Position numbers and translations under genes: made by a program
The notes under the pieces: model-generated
Seen by the model: only the letters and a program-made list of their open reading frames with translations
What the model was told of the DNA's origin: nothing
Databases searched by the model: none
NCBI GenBank assembly: GCA_023415635.1
Contig: JAEZJV010000014.1
Span: 124,001-188,000 of the forward strand
Length of the DNA stretch: 64,000 nucleotides
Direction of reading: 5' to 3'
Source: Bacillota bacterium
Lineage (GTDB): Bacteria > Bacillota > Clostridia > Lachnospirales > Lachnospiraceae
In this document: positions 42,646 through 52,238 of the stretch, piece by piece
Position numbering within the stretch: position 1 is the stretch's first letter
Layout: every line of letters begins with the position of its first letter

Positions 42646-43818
42646 ATGTCTAGTGATAAGAAAATGATACAAAAGAAGTTAAAATATTATAGATTATTCA
42701 TATTCACATTGCTGCTCCTGTCTATGAGTTTCAAAACAACCGATATTGCAGAGGCGGGCTCCTCTCAGGAACAGGAGAATACAATTGACTATTCCGAAAT
42801 CCAGGAGGTGGTTGGAGACGTATTAGGGGAAGGGAATGAATTTGATTTTCAGGATTATGTTGGAAAATTGATGAATGGGGAAGAACTCTTCTCTATAACA
42901 GCCCTTGCAGACAAGCTTATCGAAGCGGTAAGAGGTGAGCTGAAGGCTAATCTTGGTACCTTCGGAAGTCTCATTACGATAGCACTTCTCGCAGCACTCT
43001 TTACGAATATGTCCGCAGCTTTTCGTAACAGTCAGGTCTCGGAGACAGGCTACTATGTAACCTACCTGTTGTTGTTCGGTCTTTTGATCGGGTCCTTTAT
43101 CACAGCGTCACGTATAGCTTCTATGGCCTTAAGCAATGTACTGGATTTTATGCGGGCACTGGCTCCGGCCTACTTTATGTCAGTGGCCTTTACCACAGGC
43201 TCAATGACCTCCATGATGTATTATGAAGCAACCTTAATTTTAATCACATTGGTGGATTTTCTTATCATTAAGGTAATTATACCGATGATAAATTTCTATC
43301 TGGTAATTGTTCTGGCCAACAATTTGTCCAAAGAGGATATGCTCTCGAAATTTGCGGATCTATTCAGCACAGCCATCGGTTGGCTGCTTAAGAGTATGCT
43401 TGCAGCCGTTATCGGCTATCATACCATTGAGGGGTTGATTGTTCCGGTTGTGGATCAGGTAAAGCGGTCTGCTGTTATCAAAGCAACAGAAGCGTTGCCC
43501 GGGATTGGCGATGCTTTAGGCGGAATAACGGAGACTGTTCTTGGTACCGGAATACTCCTGAAAAATGCAATTGGAGTCACAGGTCTTATTATAATACTGA
43601 CTATCATAGCTGTTCCGTTACTGAAGCTGTTGGTAATCACCGTGGTTTATAAGCTGGGGTGTGCTATCATGCAACCGATTTCGGACAAGCGTTTTATCGA
43701 ATGTATCAATGCTTCCTCCAAATCCGCAGCAATGCTGCTGCAGAGTGTTTTTGTCGGAGCAGTCCTGTTTTTGATATCCATTGCGATTGCGGCGGTAACA
43801 ACCAGCAGGGTAGGTTGA
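42646..43818 (+). CDS. spoIIIAE: Stage III sporulation protein AE
   Basis: SpoIIIAE is the large polytopic membrane component of the mother cell-forespore channel. The 390-residue protein has an N-terminal signal segment (LFIFTLLLLSMSFKTTDIAEA), an acidic exported stretch, and then about six to eight membrane segments to the C-terminus. Family motifs include GSLITIALLAALFTNMS and VKRSAVIKATEALPGIGDALGG. I use ATG at 42646, seven bases after AGAGGG; the open frame extends to 42502 inside spoIIIAD and is not real there. Confidence 0.94.
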   Translation: MSSDKKMIQKKLKYYRLFIFTLLLLSMSFKTTDIAEAGSSQEQENTIDYSEIQEVVGDVLGEGNEFDFQDYVGKLMNGEELFSITALADKLIEAVRGELKANLGTFGSLITIALLAALFTNMSAAFRNSQVSETGYYVTYLLLFGLLIGSFITASRIASMALSNVLDFMRALAPAYFMSVAFTTGSMTSMMYYEATLILITLVDFLIIKVIIPMINFYLVIVLANNLSKEDMLSKFADLFSTAIGWLLKSMLAAVIGYHTIEGLIVPVVDQVKRSAVIKATEALPGIGDALGGITETVLGTGILLKNAIGVTGLIIILTIIAVPLLKLLVITVVYKLGCAIMQPISDKRFIECINASSKSAAMLLQSVFVGAVLFLISIAIAAVTTSRVG

Positions 43819-43843
43819 ACCAACGTGAAAGAACGGAGGTCTT

Positions 43844-44464
43844 ATGGAGGCTATTTATACCTGGATCAGGAATATAGTAATATACATGCTATTAAATACG
43901 GTTATTATGAATCTGGTGGGCGGAAAGAATTATAAAAAATATGTCAGTGTAGTTTCTGGTATGATTTTAGTTCTGATTGTGATAGCTCCGATCATGAGTT
44001 TTATGAAGATAGAAGATAATCTGGATTTATTTCTGAATAAAAACGATATTTCTGTCGAAGCCTCAGAGTTCAGGATAGATTTAAACAGGATGGAGGAGGC
44101 AGAAAGAAACGCCATATTTTCTGAATATGAGGAGAAGATCAGGCAGCAGGTGGAAGAGCTACTGGCAGAGGAGAAACTAAAGCTGGACGAATTTAATCTT
44201 AAGCTTGATCAGGATTCAACGAGTCCAGAATTCGGCAGTATTCTGCATATGGATATTATGGCAACCATCGAATATAGCAATCAAAAAGATGAAGACAAAC
44301 ACCTTATGATTGATCAAATAGAAATCGATCACATTAAGATAGGCAATCGAGAGGCTGATGCCGGGAAAATGCCTTCTCCACTGGAAATCATAATGAAAAA
44401 AAGACTCTCGGACTTCTATAATGTTGAACAAGGTAATATAAATATTAATATACAGGGAGGGTAA
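43844..44464 (+). CDS. spoIIIAF: Stage III sporulation protein AF
   Basis: SpoIIIAF is a membrane protein with two N-terminal hydrophobic segments (IVIYMLLNTVIMNLVGG and YVSVVSGMILVLIVIAPIMSF) and a soluble C-terminal domain of the ring-building-motif type used by the channel. The 206-residue protein has the usual length. The conserved sequence MEAIYTWIRNIVIYMLL opens it. GGAGG lies six bases before the ATG. It ends one base before spoIIIAG. Confidence 0.92.
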   Translation: MEAIYTWIRNIVIYMLLNTVIMNLVGGKNYKKYVSVVSGMILVLIVIAPIMSFMKIEDNLDLFLNKNDISVEASEFRIDLNRMEEAERNAIFSEYEEKIRQQVEELLAEEKLKLDEFNLKLDQDSTSPEFGSILHMDIMATIEYSNQKDEDKHLMIDQIEIDHIKIGNREADAGKMPSPLEIIMKKRLSDFYNVEQGNININIQGG

Positions 44465-44465
44465 T

Positions 44466-45140
44466 ATGAAGAAAGAAACACTTTCCTCAGATAATAGAAC
44501 GTTCTCTCCGGATAACAATGCTGGTGCTTCTGAAAAAAGTAATCCGAAGAAAATATCCCTGAAAACTATCGGTCTTCCAAAACTGATATTAATTTTAGCT
44601 GCAGGCATACTGATCGTGCTGCTATCGGTTCCGAACCTTGGCGGTTCAAAAAGTCCCAGGGATAATACAAAGAAGGATAAAATTACCGCCGACTTGGAAA
44701 ATGGTACGAATACGACAAGCTATGATGTGAATACCTATGTATCAGAAATGGAAAATAAGCTTGAGAATGTCCTTAAGAAGGTATCCGGTGTCGGAGACGT
44801 CAAGGTTGCTATCACGCTGAAGGGTTCCAAGCAGAAGATTCCATTAAAAGACAGTACTACTGAGCAGGAGAGCTTAAATGAAGTTGACGGGGAGGGCGGA
44901 AGCAGAACTGACATGAACGTAAAAAAGGAGGATGAAACAATCCTCGTTGATGGAGAGGATGGCAAATCCGAACCGTACATAGTACAGGAGAAGGAACCTG
45001 AAATAGAAGGGGTATTGGTAATTGCAGAGGGCGGAGATGACGCTGAACTGCAAATGGAAATTATGGAAGCAGTGGAGGTATTATTTAATGTACCTGCGCA
45101 TAAGGTTAAAGTAATGAAGATGAGCAATGGGATCAAATGA
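44466..45140 (+). CDS. spoIIIAG: Stage III sporulation protein AG
   Basis: SpoIIIAG forms the large ring of the SpoIIIA channel in the space between the two membranes. The 224-residue protein has a charged cytoplasmic start, one membrane segment (LPKLILILAAGILIVLLSVPNL) at about residues 37-58, and a C-terminal ring-building-motif domain starting near VSEMENKLENVLKKVSGVGDVKVAITLKG. The stretch between the two strands is acidic (KKEDETILVDGEDGKSEP). GGGAGGG lies before the ATG. Confidence 0.94.
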   Translation: MKKETLSSDNRTFSPDNNAGASEKSNPKKISLKTIGLPKLILILAAGILIVLLSVPNLGGSKSPRDNTKKDKITADLENGTNTTSYDVNTYVSEMENKLENVLKKVSGVGDVKVAITLKGSKQKIPLKDSTTEQESLNEVDGEGGSRTDMNVKKEDETILVDGEDGKSEPYIVQEKEPEIEGVLVIAEGGDDAELQMEIMEAVEVLFNVPAHKVKVMKMSNGIK

Positions 45141-45153
45141 TCAGGAGGTTGTT

Positions 45154-46002
45154 ATGAAAAATATATTTAAAAAAAATCATATCATAATTACCGCGCTGGC
45201 AATTATGATTGTAATCGCCGGGTATTTGAGCTTTACAAACAGAGATGCAGTGGAAAAGGCCGACAATGCTGATAATGAATTAACGGAAGCCGGGGATTAT
45301 GATGAATTTACGCAGGTTACAGACGGAGAAGAAGTATCAGATGATGGTACGATGGATATTGAGGATGCTTCAGAGGCTTCTGGCATTCTGGAAACCGATA
45401 CAACAGGTCAGGAGGATTCTGATGCCTCTGACAACGATGAAGATGCTTTAGTAGATGAGAATAGCGATGATCAGGCTGAGAATTCAGACATAACGGAAAC
45501 TGCGAAGAATGAGGATACAGAAGAGACTGCCGATATTTCTGATGAAGATGTTCTTGCAAATGCACAAGATGTCGCCGATAATGGTGAATTGAATCTGGAG
45601 GAAGGTGTTCCCGGTGAAGCAGTACTTGCCAAAGCCACAATCGATTCCAGCTATTTTGTATCTAACAGAGTAAAAAGAGAGCAGGTAAGATCCAAGAGCA
45701 AGGAGCTCTATATGGAGCTCATTCAAAGCCCCGATATTACCAATGAGCAGAAACAGAAGGCAATTGATGGTATGCTTGAACTTACGGATATCATCGATAA
45801 GGAAAATGCAACCGAGATGTTACTTGAGGCTAAGGGCTTCGATGATGCAGTTGTATTCATCAGTGATGGAAAGGCTGAAGTCGTAGTCAATGCATCCTCC
45901 CTTACTGAACAGCAGCTTGCTATTATTGAAAGTGTTGTGAAGGAGAAGACGGGAATTGAAGTTAAAAATATCGGTATAAACCCGGTAGTCGTTGAAGAAT
46001 AA
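45154..46002 (+). CDS. spoIIIAH: Stage III sporulation protein AH with long acidic linker
   Basis: SpoIIIAH pairs with forespore SpoIIQ to bridge the two membranes. The 282-residue protein has a short basic start, one membrane segment (IIITALAIMIVIAGYLSF, about residues 10-27), then about 110 residues almost entirely Asp, Glu, Ser, Thr and Ala with very few basic residues, and only then the YscJ/FliF-like domain (SSYFVSNRVKREQVRSKSKEL onward). B. subtilis SpoIIIAH is about 218 residues, so the acidic linker accounts for the extra length. AGGAGG lies seven bases before the ATG at 45154. Confidence 0.94.
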   Translation: MKNIFKKNHIIITALAIMIVIAGYLSFTNRDAVEKADNADNELTEAGDYDEFTQVTDGEEVSDDGTMDIEDASEASGILETDTTGQEDSDASDNDEDALVDENSDDQAENSDITETAKNEDTEETADISDEDVLANAQDVADNGELNLEEGVPGEAVLAKATIDSSYFVSNRVKREQVRSKSKELYMELIQSPDITNEQKQKAIDGMLELTDIIDKENATEMLLEAKGFDDAVVFISDGKAEVVVNASSLTEQQLAIIESVVKEKTGIEVKNIGINPVVVEE

Positions 46003-46212
46003 ATATTTATATTTGCAAATATACGGAAGTTTGGGTATAATACTATATAATGTAAACAATGTGATGGTATACATCGTCTCACGAAAAGGCTTCAGGTCTA
46101 TAGCATGAAGAGTCCATTAATGAAGGTTTGGGAATGATTCTGGGGATTTCTCCTGTGACCTCATTATGATATCGTATACCGGATAATGATAGGAACATAG
46201 GAGGTAATTACT

Positions 46213-46602
46213 TTGAATAAGGAACCGGAGATCAGGAACACATATAAAATACATGAGAATGGTAAAGTGGGTGAAGTTCAGATTGCGGATGAGGTTGTTG
46301 CAACCATAGCAGGTCTGGCTGCTACAGAAGTAAAAGGAGTATCTGCTACCTCCGGGAATGCTGCCAATGAGCTGACCGGTAAATTAAGTTCCAGGAAGAA
46401 TTTATCCAAGGGAGTGAAGGTATTGGTTAGCCCGGATGCTGTATCCGTAGATATGGCCATTACCCTAGATTATGGGTATGGTATCCCGGAAACTGCTAAG
46501 CAGGTACAAGAAAAGGTGAAGTTGGCGATAGAGAACATGACCGGTTTGCAGGTCAAGGAAGTTAACATCCGTATTGCAGGTGTTAACATCGTAAAAGAGT
46601 AA
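46213..46602 (+). CDS. Asp23/Gls24 family envelope stress protein
   Basis: The product is a 129-residue cytoplasmic Asp23/Gls24-family protein of the YqhY type, small proteins found next to accA/nusB in many Firmicutes and tied to envelope or lipid homeostasis. Conserved parts are QIADEVVATIAGLAATEVKGV, KGVKVLVSPDAVSVDMAITLDYG and VQEKVKLAIENMTGLQVKEVNIRIAGV. The start is TTG, with AGGAGG eight bases upstream and no ATG in the right place. The gene is followed by a strong terminator before nusB. Confidence 0.93.
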   Translation: MNKEPEIRNTYKIHENGKVGEVQIADEVVATIAGLAATEVKGVSATSGNAANELTGKLSSRKNLSKGVKVLVSPDAVSVDMAITLDYGYGIPETAKQVQEKVKLAIENMTGLQVKEVNIRIAGVNIVKE

Positions 46603-46612
46603 GCGATAACCA

Positions 46613-46644
46613 AACAACCCTTAGAAATACCTAAGGGTTGTTTT
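46613..46644 (+). terminator. Intrinsic terminator between the Gls24 gene and nusB
   Basis: AACAACCCTTAG (46613-46624) and CTAAGGGTTGTT (46631-46642) are perfect twelve-base arms around a six-base loop, followed by TT. Confidence 0.85.
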
Positions 46645-46678
46645 ATTCGTTTGTAAATGAGCTAGGAGGCGCTGTACC

Positions 46679-47074
46679 ATGACAAGAAGAGAAATCAGGG
46701 AACATATTTTCCTCATGCTGTTCCGTAAGGATTTTCATGAGGCAGAAGAACTGAAGGAACAGATTGAGTTATATATTGCTACCTTAGAGAAACCAAGCTT
46801 GGAGGAGTATGCGTATCTGACAACACGTCTGAATTCCGTTATTGAAAAACTGACTGAAATAGATGACATTCTATCGGAAACCTCCAGCGGCTGGAAGTTG
46901 AATCGTATGGGAAAGGTGGATTTAACCATACTGAGACTGGCTGTATTTGAGCTTCGTTTCGATGAGGATATTCCTGCAAAGGTTGCCATCAACGAAGCAG
47001 TAGAGCTTGCCAAGAAATTTGGTGGGGATGAATCACCGAGCTTTGTGAACGGAGTGCTTGCGAAGCTGGCATAG
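46679..47074 (+). CDS. nusB: Transcription antitermination protein NusB
   Basis: NusB with NusE binds boxA in rRNA leaders and promotes antitermination. The 131-residue all-helical protein has the family opening TRREIREHIFLMLF, a central LRLAVFELRFDEDIPAKVAINEAVELAKKFGGDESPSFVNGVL, which is the standard NusB C-terminal half. AGGAGG lies nine bases before the ATG. It is followed by xseA. Confidence 0.95.
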   Translation: MTRREIREHIFLMLFRKDFHEAEELKEQIELYIATLEKPSLEEYAYLTTRLNSVIEKLTEIDDILSETSSGWKLNRMGKVDLTILRLAVFELRFDEDIPAKVAINEAVELAKKFGGDESPSFVNGVLAKLA

Positions 47075-47130
47075 TAGCTAAGCCATAAGGGTTTCAGATT
47101 TGTTTTACTTCGCTTGAAGTGGAGGTAGTG

Positions 47131-48342
47131 ATGGGACAGGCTTATACCGTTACAGAGATTAATCAATATATTAAGAATATGTTTATAAGAGACCGGATTT
47201 TGAGCCAGATTTATGTGAAGGGAGAGGTCTCGAATTGTAAATATCATACCTCTGGGCACATCTATTTCACATTAAAGGATGCTCAGGGGCAATTGGCATG
47301 CGTTATGTTCGCAGGCCAGCGAAGAGGCCTTACCTTTCGGTTGGAGGAGGGGCAGAGTGTCATTGCCCTAGGCAGCATCAATGTTTATGAGAGAGATGGC
47401 AAATATCAGCTGTATGCGAACGAGATCCTCCTGGATGGACAGGGGCTATTATATGAGAAATATGAGAGGCTGAAGAAGAGTTTGGAAGAGGAAGGACTCT
47501 TTGACCCGGCACATAAAAAGGAAATTCCTTCTTATCCGATGAAGGTAGGTATCGTAACAGCATCAACAGGCGCAGCAATCCAGGATATTATCAATATATC
47601 CAGAAGAAGAAATCCATACGTACAGCTGATTCTGTATCCCGCACAGGTGCAGGGGCAGGGGGCTGCAGAAAGCGTAGTGAAAGGCATCAAAGCCTTGGAT
47701 AAGCTGGGAGTGGACACGATTATTGTCGGAAGAGGCGGCGGTTCCATAGAGGATTTATGGGCATTCAATGAGGAAATTGTAGCACGGGTAATCTATCAGT
47801 GTGAGACACCGATTATCTCAGCGGTCGGTCATGAGACAGATGTAACGATTGCGGATTTTGTATCGGATCTTCGTGCACCGACCCCATCTGCGGCTGCAGA
47901 ATTGGCAGTAAATGATTATAAGGCCTTTGTAGCCCAAATTACTGAATATCAGAGGAAGCTTACAAGAGAAATAGAGCTTAAGCTTAGTGATTATCAGAAT
48001 AAAGTGAAGCAACTTAAGCTTCGTCTGTTCTATGCAAGTCCCGCCTACCAGCTGAAGCAGAAAAGGCAAAATCTAATGGACATAGAACAAAAGCTTACTC
48101 AACAGATAAACCACATTCTGAGAGAAAAGAGACATAGGATGGAGGTTTACATAGCAAGACTTGAGGGATTATCCCCTTTGTCAAAGCTGAGTAAGGGATA
48201 TGCACTCATAACCGATGAGGAGCATAGACCGATACAGAGTGTTAAGAAAGTCAGCAGGGATAAGGTACTGACGATATCACTGATGGACGGAGACTTAAAG
48301 GCTCGTGTTGAAGAGGTATGCGAGTTACAGCGTGGATGTTGA
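47131..48342 (+). CDS. xseA: Exodeoxyribonuclease VII large subunit
   Basis: XseA is the catalytic subunit of exonuclease VII, which degrades single-stranded DNA in both directions. The 403-residue protein has an N-terminal OB-fold (VKGEVSNCKYHTSGHIYFTLKD), the catalytic core with GRGGGSIEDLWAFNEE and SAVGHETDVTIADFVSDLRAPTPSAAAE, and a coiled-coil C-terminus that binds XseB. ATG at 47131 follows GGAGG by five bases; GTG at 47119 would overlap that site. xseB follows. Confidence 0.95.
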   Translation: MGQAYTVTEINQYIKNMFIRDRILSQIYVKGEVSNCKYHTSGHIYFTLKDAQGQLACVMFAGQRRGLTFRLEEGQSVIALGSINVYERDGKYQLYANEILLDGQGLLYEKYERLKKSLEEEGLFDPAHKKEIPSYPMKVGIVTASTGAAIQDIINISRRRNPYVQLILYPAQVQGQGAAESVVKGIKALDKLGVDTIIVGRGGGSIEDLWAFNEEIVARVIYQCETPIISAVGHETDVTIADFVSDLRAPTPSAAAELAVNDYKAFVAQITEYQRKLTREIELKLSDYQNKVKQLKLRLFYASPAYQLKQKRQNLMDIEQKLTQQINHILREKRHRMEVYIARLEGLSPLSKLSKGYALITDEEHRPIQSVKKVSRDKVLTISLMDGDLKARVEEVCELQRGC

Positions 48343-48392
48343 TAAAGTACCGGTATCCGATTTCACGGTATATCGGCGGAAGGGAGATATGT

Positions 48393-48602
48393 ATGGCGGA
48401 TAAGAAAATGAAACTGGAAGAAACCTTTGAGAAGCTGAATCATATCCTGGAAGAATTAGAGAAGCCGGATATCGCTCTGGAAGATTCCTTTACCCTATAT
48501 CAGGAGGGTGTAAAGCTATTAAAGATTTGTAACGATTCCATAGATAAGGTAGAGAAAGACCTGTTAATCTTAAGTGAAAATGGAGAGGCCAATGAATTTT
48601 GA
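48393..48602 (+). CDS. xseB: Exodeoxyribonuclease VII small subunit
   Basis: XseB is the small helical subunit that coats the coiled-coil of XseA. The 69-residue protein has LEETFEKLNHILEELEKPDIALEDSFTLYQEGVKLLKICNDSI, the full family signature. GAAGGGAGA lies before the ATG at 48393; the open frame to 48318 is an artefact that overlaps xseA. The final 11 bases overlap the start of ispA. Confidence 0.94.
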   Translation: MADKKMKLEETFEKLNHILEELEKPDIALEDSFTLYQEGVKLLKICNDSIDKVEKDLLILSENGEANEF

Positions 48603-49506
48603 GCAGGAAATGCAGCAAAGGGTAAAAGAAATTGAAGATGTCCTGATCTATTTTAGTCCTAAGGAGGAAGGGTTCCAAAGGAAAATCATGGAGGCGATGA
48701 ATTACAGCCTGATGGCGGGGGGAAAACGCCTGCGTCCTTTGCTGATGAAAGAGACCTTCACGCTTTTTGGCGGTCAGGAGACGGATATTCTGACACCCTT
48801 CATGGCAGCATTGGAAATGATACACACCTACTCTCTGGTGCATGATGATCTGCCTGCTATGGATAATGATGAATACCGCAGAGGCAGAAAAACGACTCAT
48901 GTTATATTTGGGGAAGCTATGGGTATACTCGCAGGAGATGGGCTGCTTAATTATGCTTTTGAGACGGCTACGAGAGCCTTTGACGTGGCGGAGAGATGCA
49001 CTTCTGTTCAACTCCTGCTATATCAAAGAATAGCGAAGGCACTTCAGGTAATGTCACGAAAAGCAGGTATTCATGGTATGATCGGCGGACAGGTGATTGA
49101 TATCGAGCAGTGTGAGGGTGAACCTTCACAAAACCGTTTGGACCATATGTATCGTTTAAAGACCGGAGCATTAATCGAAGCCTCCATGATGATAGGTGCA
49201 ATCCTCGCCGGAGCCGGACAGCAGCAGGTTGAACGGATTGAACAGATTGCCGGTGATATCGGACTTGCTTTTCAGATTAAGGATGATATTCTGGATGTTA
49301 CAGGATCGCCAGAGCTATTAGGTAAGCCGGTGCATAGCGATGAGAAAAACGAAAAAACCACCTACACTTCGCTCATGGATGTCAACAGTGCGGAGGTAGC
49401 GGTGTTGAATATATCGAACAGGGCTATGGAGACATATGACATGCTGCCCTGTCAAAATGAGTTTCTTCGGTTATTAATCACTAAATTAATAAGCAGGGTA
49501 AGATAA
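48592..49506 (+). CDS. ispA: Polyprenyl synthetase (farnesyl/geranyl diphosphate synthase)
   Basis: The enzyme condenses isopentenyl diphosphate with allylic diphosphates, giving the C15 (or C10) precursor of undecaprenol and quinones. The 304-residue protein has the first aspartate-rich motif HDDLPAMDNDEYRRG at about residue 84 and the second GLAFQIKDDILDVTG at about 225, with GGKRLRPLL for substrate binding. ATG at 48592 follows GGAGAGG. It overlaps xseB by 11 bases and lies before dxs, a pathway neighbour. Confidence 0.94.
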   Translation: MNFEQEMQQRVKEIEDVLIYFSPKEEGFQRKIMEAMNYSLMAGGKRLRPLLMKETFTLFGGQETDILTPFMAALEMIHTYSLVHDDLPAMDNDEYRRGRKTTHVIFGEAMGILAGDGLLNYAFETATRAFDVAERCTSVQLLLYQRIAKALQVMSRKAGIHGMIGGQVIDIEQCEGEPSQNRLDHMYRLKTGALIEASMMIGAILAGAGQQQVERIEQIAGDIGLAFQIKDDILDVTGSPELLGKPVHSDEKNEKTTYTSLMDVNSAEVAVLNISNRAMETYDMLPCQNEFLRLLITKLISRVR

Positions 49507-49536
49507 CACTTTGATTTGAGTAGAGGAGAATTATGC

Positions 49537-51408
49537 ATGCCAAAGCTACTTGATAATATTAATGAGGCAAATGACATAAAGAAAATCAACGCACAGGATT
49601 TGGGTCAGTTAGCGGAGGATATCCGCAATTTTCTAATAAACAATATCAGTAGGACAGGCGGTCACCTGGCCTCCAATCTAGGAGTGGTAGAGCTTACGAT
49701 GGCACTACATTTATTCTTGGATTTTCCACAGGACAAATTGGTATGGGATGTTGGCCATCAAGCCTATATCCATAAGCTTCTGACAGGAAGAAAAGAACTG
49801 TTCTCCACCCTTCGGCAGATAGATGGTATCAGTGGATTTCCGAAGAAGGAAGAAAGCAATTGTGATTCCTTTGATACAGGCCACAGCTCCACAGCGATTT
49901 CTGCTGCCTTAGGATTGGTAAAAGCGAGAGATTTGGAGGGCAGAGATGACAAGGTAGTGGCTGTATTAGGAGATGGAGCCCTGACAGGGGGATTGGCTTT
50001 CGAGGCATTGAATAATGCAGGAAGGCTGAAGACAAATTTCATCATTATATTGAATGATAATAATATGTCCATCTCCGAGAACGTCGGAGGAATGGCAAAT
50101 TATCTAGCGAAGCTAAGGACCAGCTCCAAATATACGGGATTTAAAGAAAACTTTGAAAACACCTTAAATCTGATGCCCGGTGTCGGCAAGGTAATTGCAG
50201 ATAAGCTAAAGCGCTCCAAGGATGCCATCAAGTATTTTATGATTCCAAGCATGTTTTTTGAAGATATTGGACTGACTTATATCGGACCGATTGACGGTCA
50301 TGATATTGATCAGATGATGACAGCCTTACAGGCAGCGGCAAGAGCAAAAAAAGCGGTTGTAATTCATGTTCTCACCAAAAAAGGGAAAGGGTACCATCTT
50401 GCTGAGAAGTATCCTGCACGTTACCATAGTGTTGATCCCTTTGAGATACAGAGCGGTCAGCCGATAAAAGCAGAAAATTCTATTTCCTATACCAGGATTT
50501 TTTCTGATACTATGATTAAGCTGGGAAAAGAAAATGACAGGGTGGTAGCAATTACTGCAGCCATGCCCTATGGTACAGGTTTATATGGCTTCGGTAAACA
50601 GTTCCCGAACCGATTTTTTGACGTGGGAATTGCTGAGCAGCATGCGGTAACCTTTGCCGCAGGATTAGCCATGGGCGGCTTCCGCCCGGTGGTAGCCATT
50701 TATTCGACTTTTCTTCAGAGATCCTATGATCAGATTATACATGATGTCTGCATTAATAACCTGCCTGTCGTATTTGCTATAGATCGTGCGGGTATTACAG
50801 GACGGGACGGAAAGACTCACCAGGGGATATTTGATTTATCCTTCCTGTCTCATATTCCCAATCTGACTGTGTTGGCACCGAAGAATAAGCCTGAGCTGGA
50901 AGAGATGCTGACCTATGCCATAGCCTATAATGGCCCTGTCGCAATCCGTTTTCCGAAGGGAGAAGCTTTTCTCGGCCTTAGTGAATATCAGGCTCCACTG
51001 GAATACGGCATAGCTGAGGTGCTTTTTGAAGGTAAAGAGGTGGCAATTCTTGCCATTGGAAGCATGGTAAAAACAGGCTATGAGGTTGTGGAAGCCTTGA
51101 AAGCAGATGGAATAAAGGCGACTCTGGTGAACGTCAGATTCATATCTCCGATCGATAAGGAGATTTTGAGGAGTTTAGCTAAGAAGCATAAAATATATGT
51201 TACCCTTGAAGAAAATGTGAAGAGCGGTGGCTATGGACAGAAGGTTGCAGATTACCTCTGCGAGAATAGGCTTAGTCAAATCAGGCTATTGAATATTGCT
51301 GTTCCGGATCAATACATTGAGCACGGTGGAGTGAACGAGCTACATCAAAGATTTGGTTTGGATGCAGGCAGCATTGTAGAGAAAATCAAGAAAGAGCTGA
51401 AGGGATGA
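49537..51408 (+). CDS. dxs: 1-deoxy-D-xylulose-5-phosphate synthase
   Basis: Dxs condenses pyruvate and glyceraldehyde 3-phosphate, the first step of the MEP isoprenoid pathway that feeds the preceding polyprenyl synthetase. The 623-residue thiamine-diphosphate enzyme has the GDGALTGGLAFEALNNAG cofactor motif, the catalytic-site GPIDGHD, and DRAGITGRDGKTHQG in its second domain. ATG at 49537 follows GAGGAG by eight bases; the TTG at 49516 is not used. It overlaps tlyA by four bases (ATGA). Confidence 0.96.
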   Translation: MPKLLDNINEANDIKKINAQDLGQLAEDIRNFLINNISRTGGHLASNLGVVELTMALHLFLDFPQDKLVWDVGHQAYIHKLLTGRKELFSTLRQIDGISGFPKKEESNCDSFDTGHSSTAISAALGLVKARDLEGRDDKVVAVLGDGALTGGLAFEALNNAGRLKTNFIIILNDNNMSISENVGGMANYLAKLRTSSKYTGFKENFENTLNLMPGVGKVIADKLKRSKDAIKYFMIPSMFFEDIGLTYIGPIDGHDIDQMMTALQAAARAKKAVVIHVLTKKGKGYHLAEKYPARYHSVDPFEIQSGQPIKAENSISYTRIFSDTMIKLGKENDRVVAITAAMPYGTGLYGFGKQFPNRFFDVGIAEQHAVTFAAGLAMGGFRPVVAIYSTFLQRSYDQIIHDVCINNLPVVFAIDRAGITGRDGKTHQGIFDLSFLSHIPNLTVLAPKNKPELEEMLTYAIAYNGPVAIRFPKGEAFLGLSEYQAPLEYGIAEVLFEGKEVAILAIGSMVKTGYEVVEALKADGIKATLVNVRFISPIDKEILRSLAKKHKIYVTLEENVKSGGYGQKVADYLCENRLSQIRLLNIAVPDQYIEHGGVNELHQRFGLDAGSIVEKIKKELKG

Positions 51409-52238
51409 AAGAGAGATTAGATATTCTTCTAGTGAATAGAAACCTTGCCGAATCCAGGGAAAAGGCAAAAGCCATCATTATGTCCGGTAACGTATTCGTA
51501 GATGGGCAGAGAGAGGATAAGGCGGGTAGTACCTTCTCTGAGGAGGCTGTGATTGAGATTAAGGGTAATCCTCTGCGTTATGTCAGCCGGGGAGGTCTGA
51601 AGCTTGAGAAAGCAATCGAACATTATGGGATTACTCTTGCAGGAAAGGTCTGTATGGATGTCGGTTCTTCTACCGGAGGGTTTACCGACTGTATGCTGCA
51701 GAACGGTGCAGTAAAGGTCTATGCGGTGGATGTTGGAACGAACCAGCTTGCTTGGAAGCTGCGGCAGGATGAACGCGTGATTTCCATGGAGAAGACGAAT
51801 ATACGTTATCTTACCCCGGATCAGATCGGAGATAAGATTGCCTTTATTTCCATTGATGTCTCCTTTATCTCCTTAACCAAGGTGCTGCAGCCGGTGCGTG
51901 AGCTGCTGTTGGAGTCAGGAGAGGTGGTGGCACTGATCAAGCCCCAGTTCGAAGCCGGAAGAGATAAGGTAGGCAAGAAGGGTGTTGTCCGTGATACCAA
52001 GATTCATGAGGAGGTTATTTATGCAGTCAGTACTTATTCCGCTGCAATCGGTTTTGATTGTATAGATTTAGAGTTCTCACCAATCAAGGGACCGGAGGGT
52101 AATATTGAATATTTATTATATATGAAAAAAATGCTATTTGATATAAATATTGATGCATATCCGACCGGAGTACCTTTAATCCCTAAGAAAATCGAAAGTA
52201 TTGTTGCAGCGGCACATAAATCCTTATCAGAAACTTAG
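51405..52238 (+). CDS. tlyA: TlyA-family rRNA 2'-O-methyltransferase
   Basis: The product is a 277-residue RNA methyltransferase with an N-terminal S4 RNA-binding domain (ERLDILLVNRNLAESREKAKAIIMSGNVFVDG, about residues 2-34) and a Rossmann SAM domain (CMDVGSSTGGFTDCMLQNGAVKVYAVDVG). Homologues methylate 16S and 23S rRNA and influence capreomycin sensitivity; the hemolysin label is historical. It is translationally coupled to dxs. Confidence 0.93.
   Translation: MKERLDILLVNRNLAESREKAKAIIMSGNVFVDGQREDKAGSTFSEEAVIEIKGNPLRYVSRGGLKLEKAIEHYGITLAGKVCMDVGSSTGGFTDCMLQNGAVKVYAVDVGTNQLAWKLRQDERVISMEKTNIRYLTPDQIGDKIAFISIDVSFISLTKVLQPVRELLLESGEVVALIKPQFEAGRDKVGKKGVVRDTKIHEEVIYAVSTYSAAIGFDCIDLEFSPIKGPEGNIEYLLYMKKMLFDINIDAYPTGVPLIPKKIESIVAAAHKSLSET

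Noticed and set aside
45317..45640. Reverse-strand open frame rich in His, Leu and Pro opposite spoIIIAH
   Set aside because: It is the complement of the acidic Asp/Glu codon tract and has no ribosome site; its composition is an artefact.
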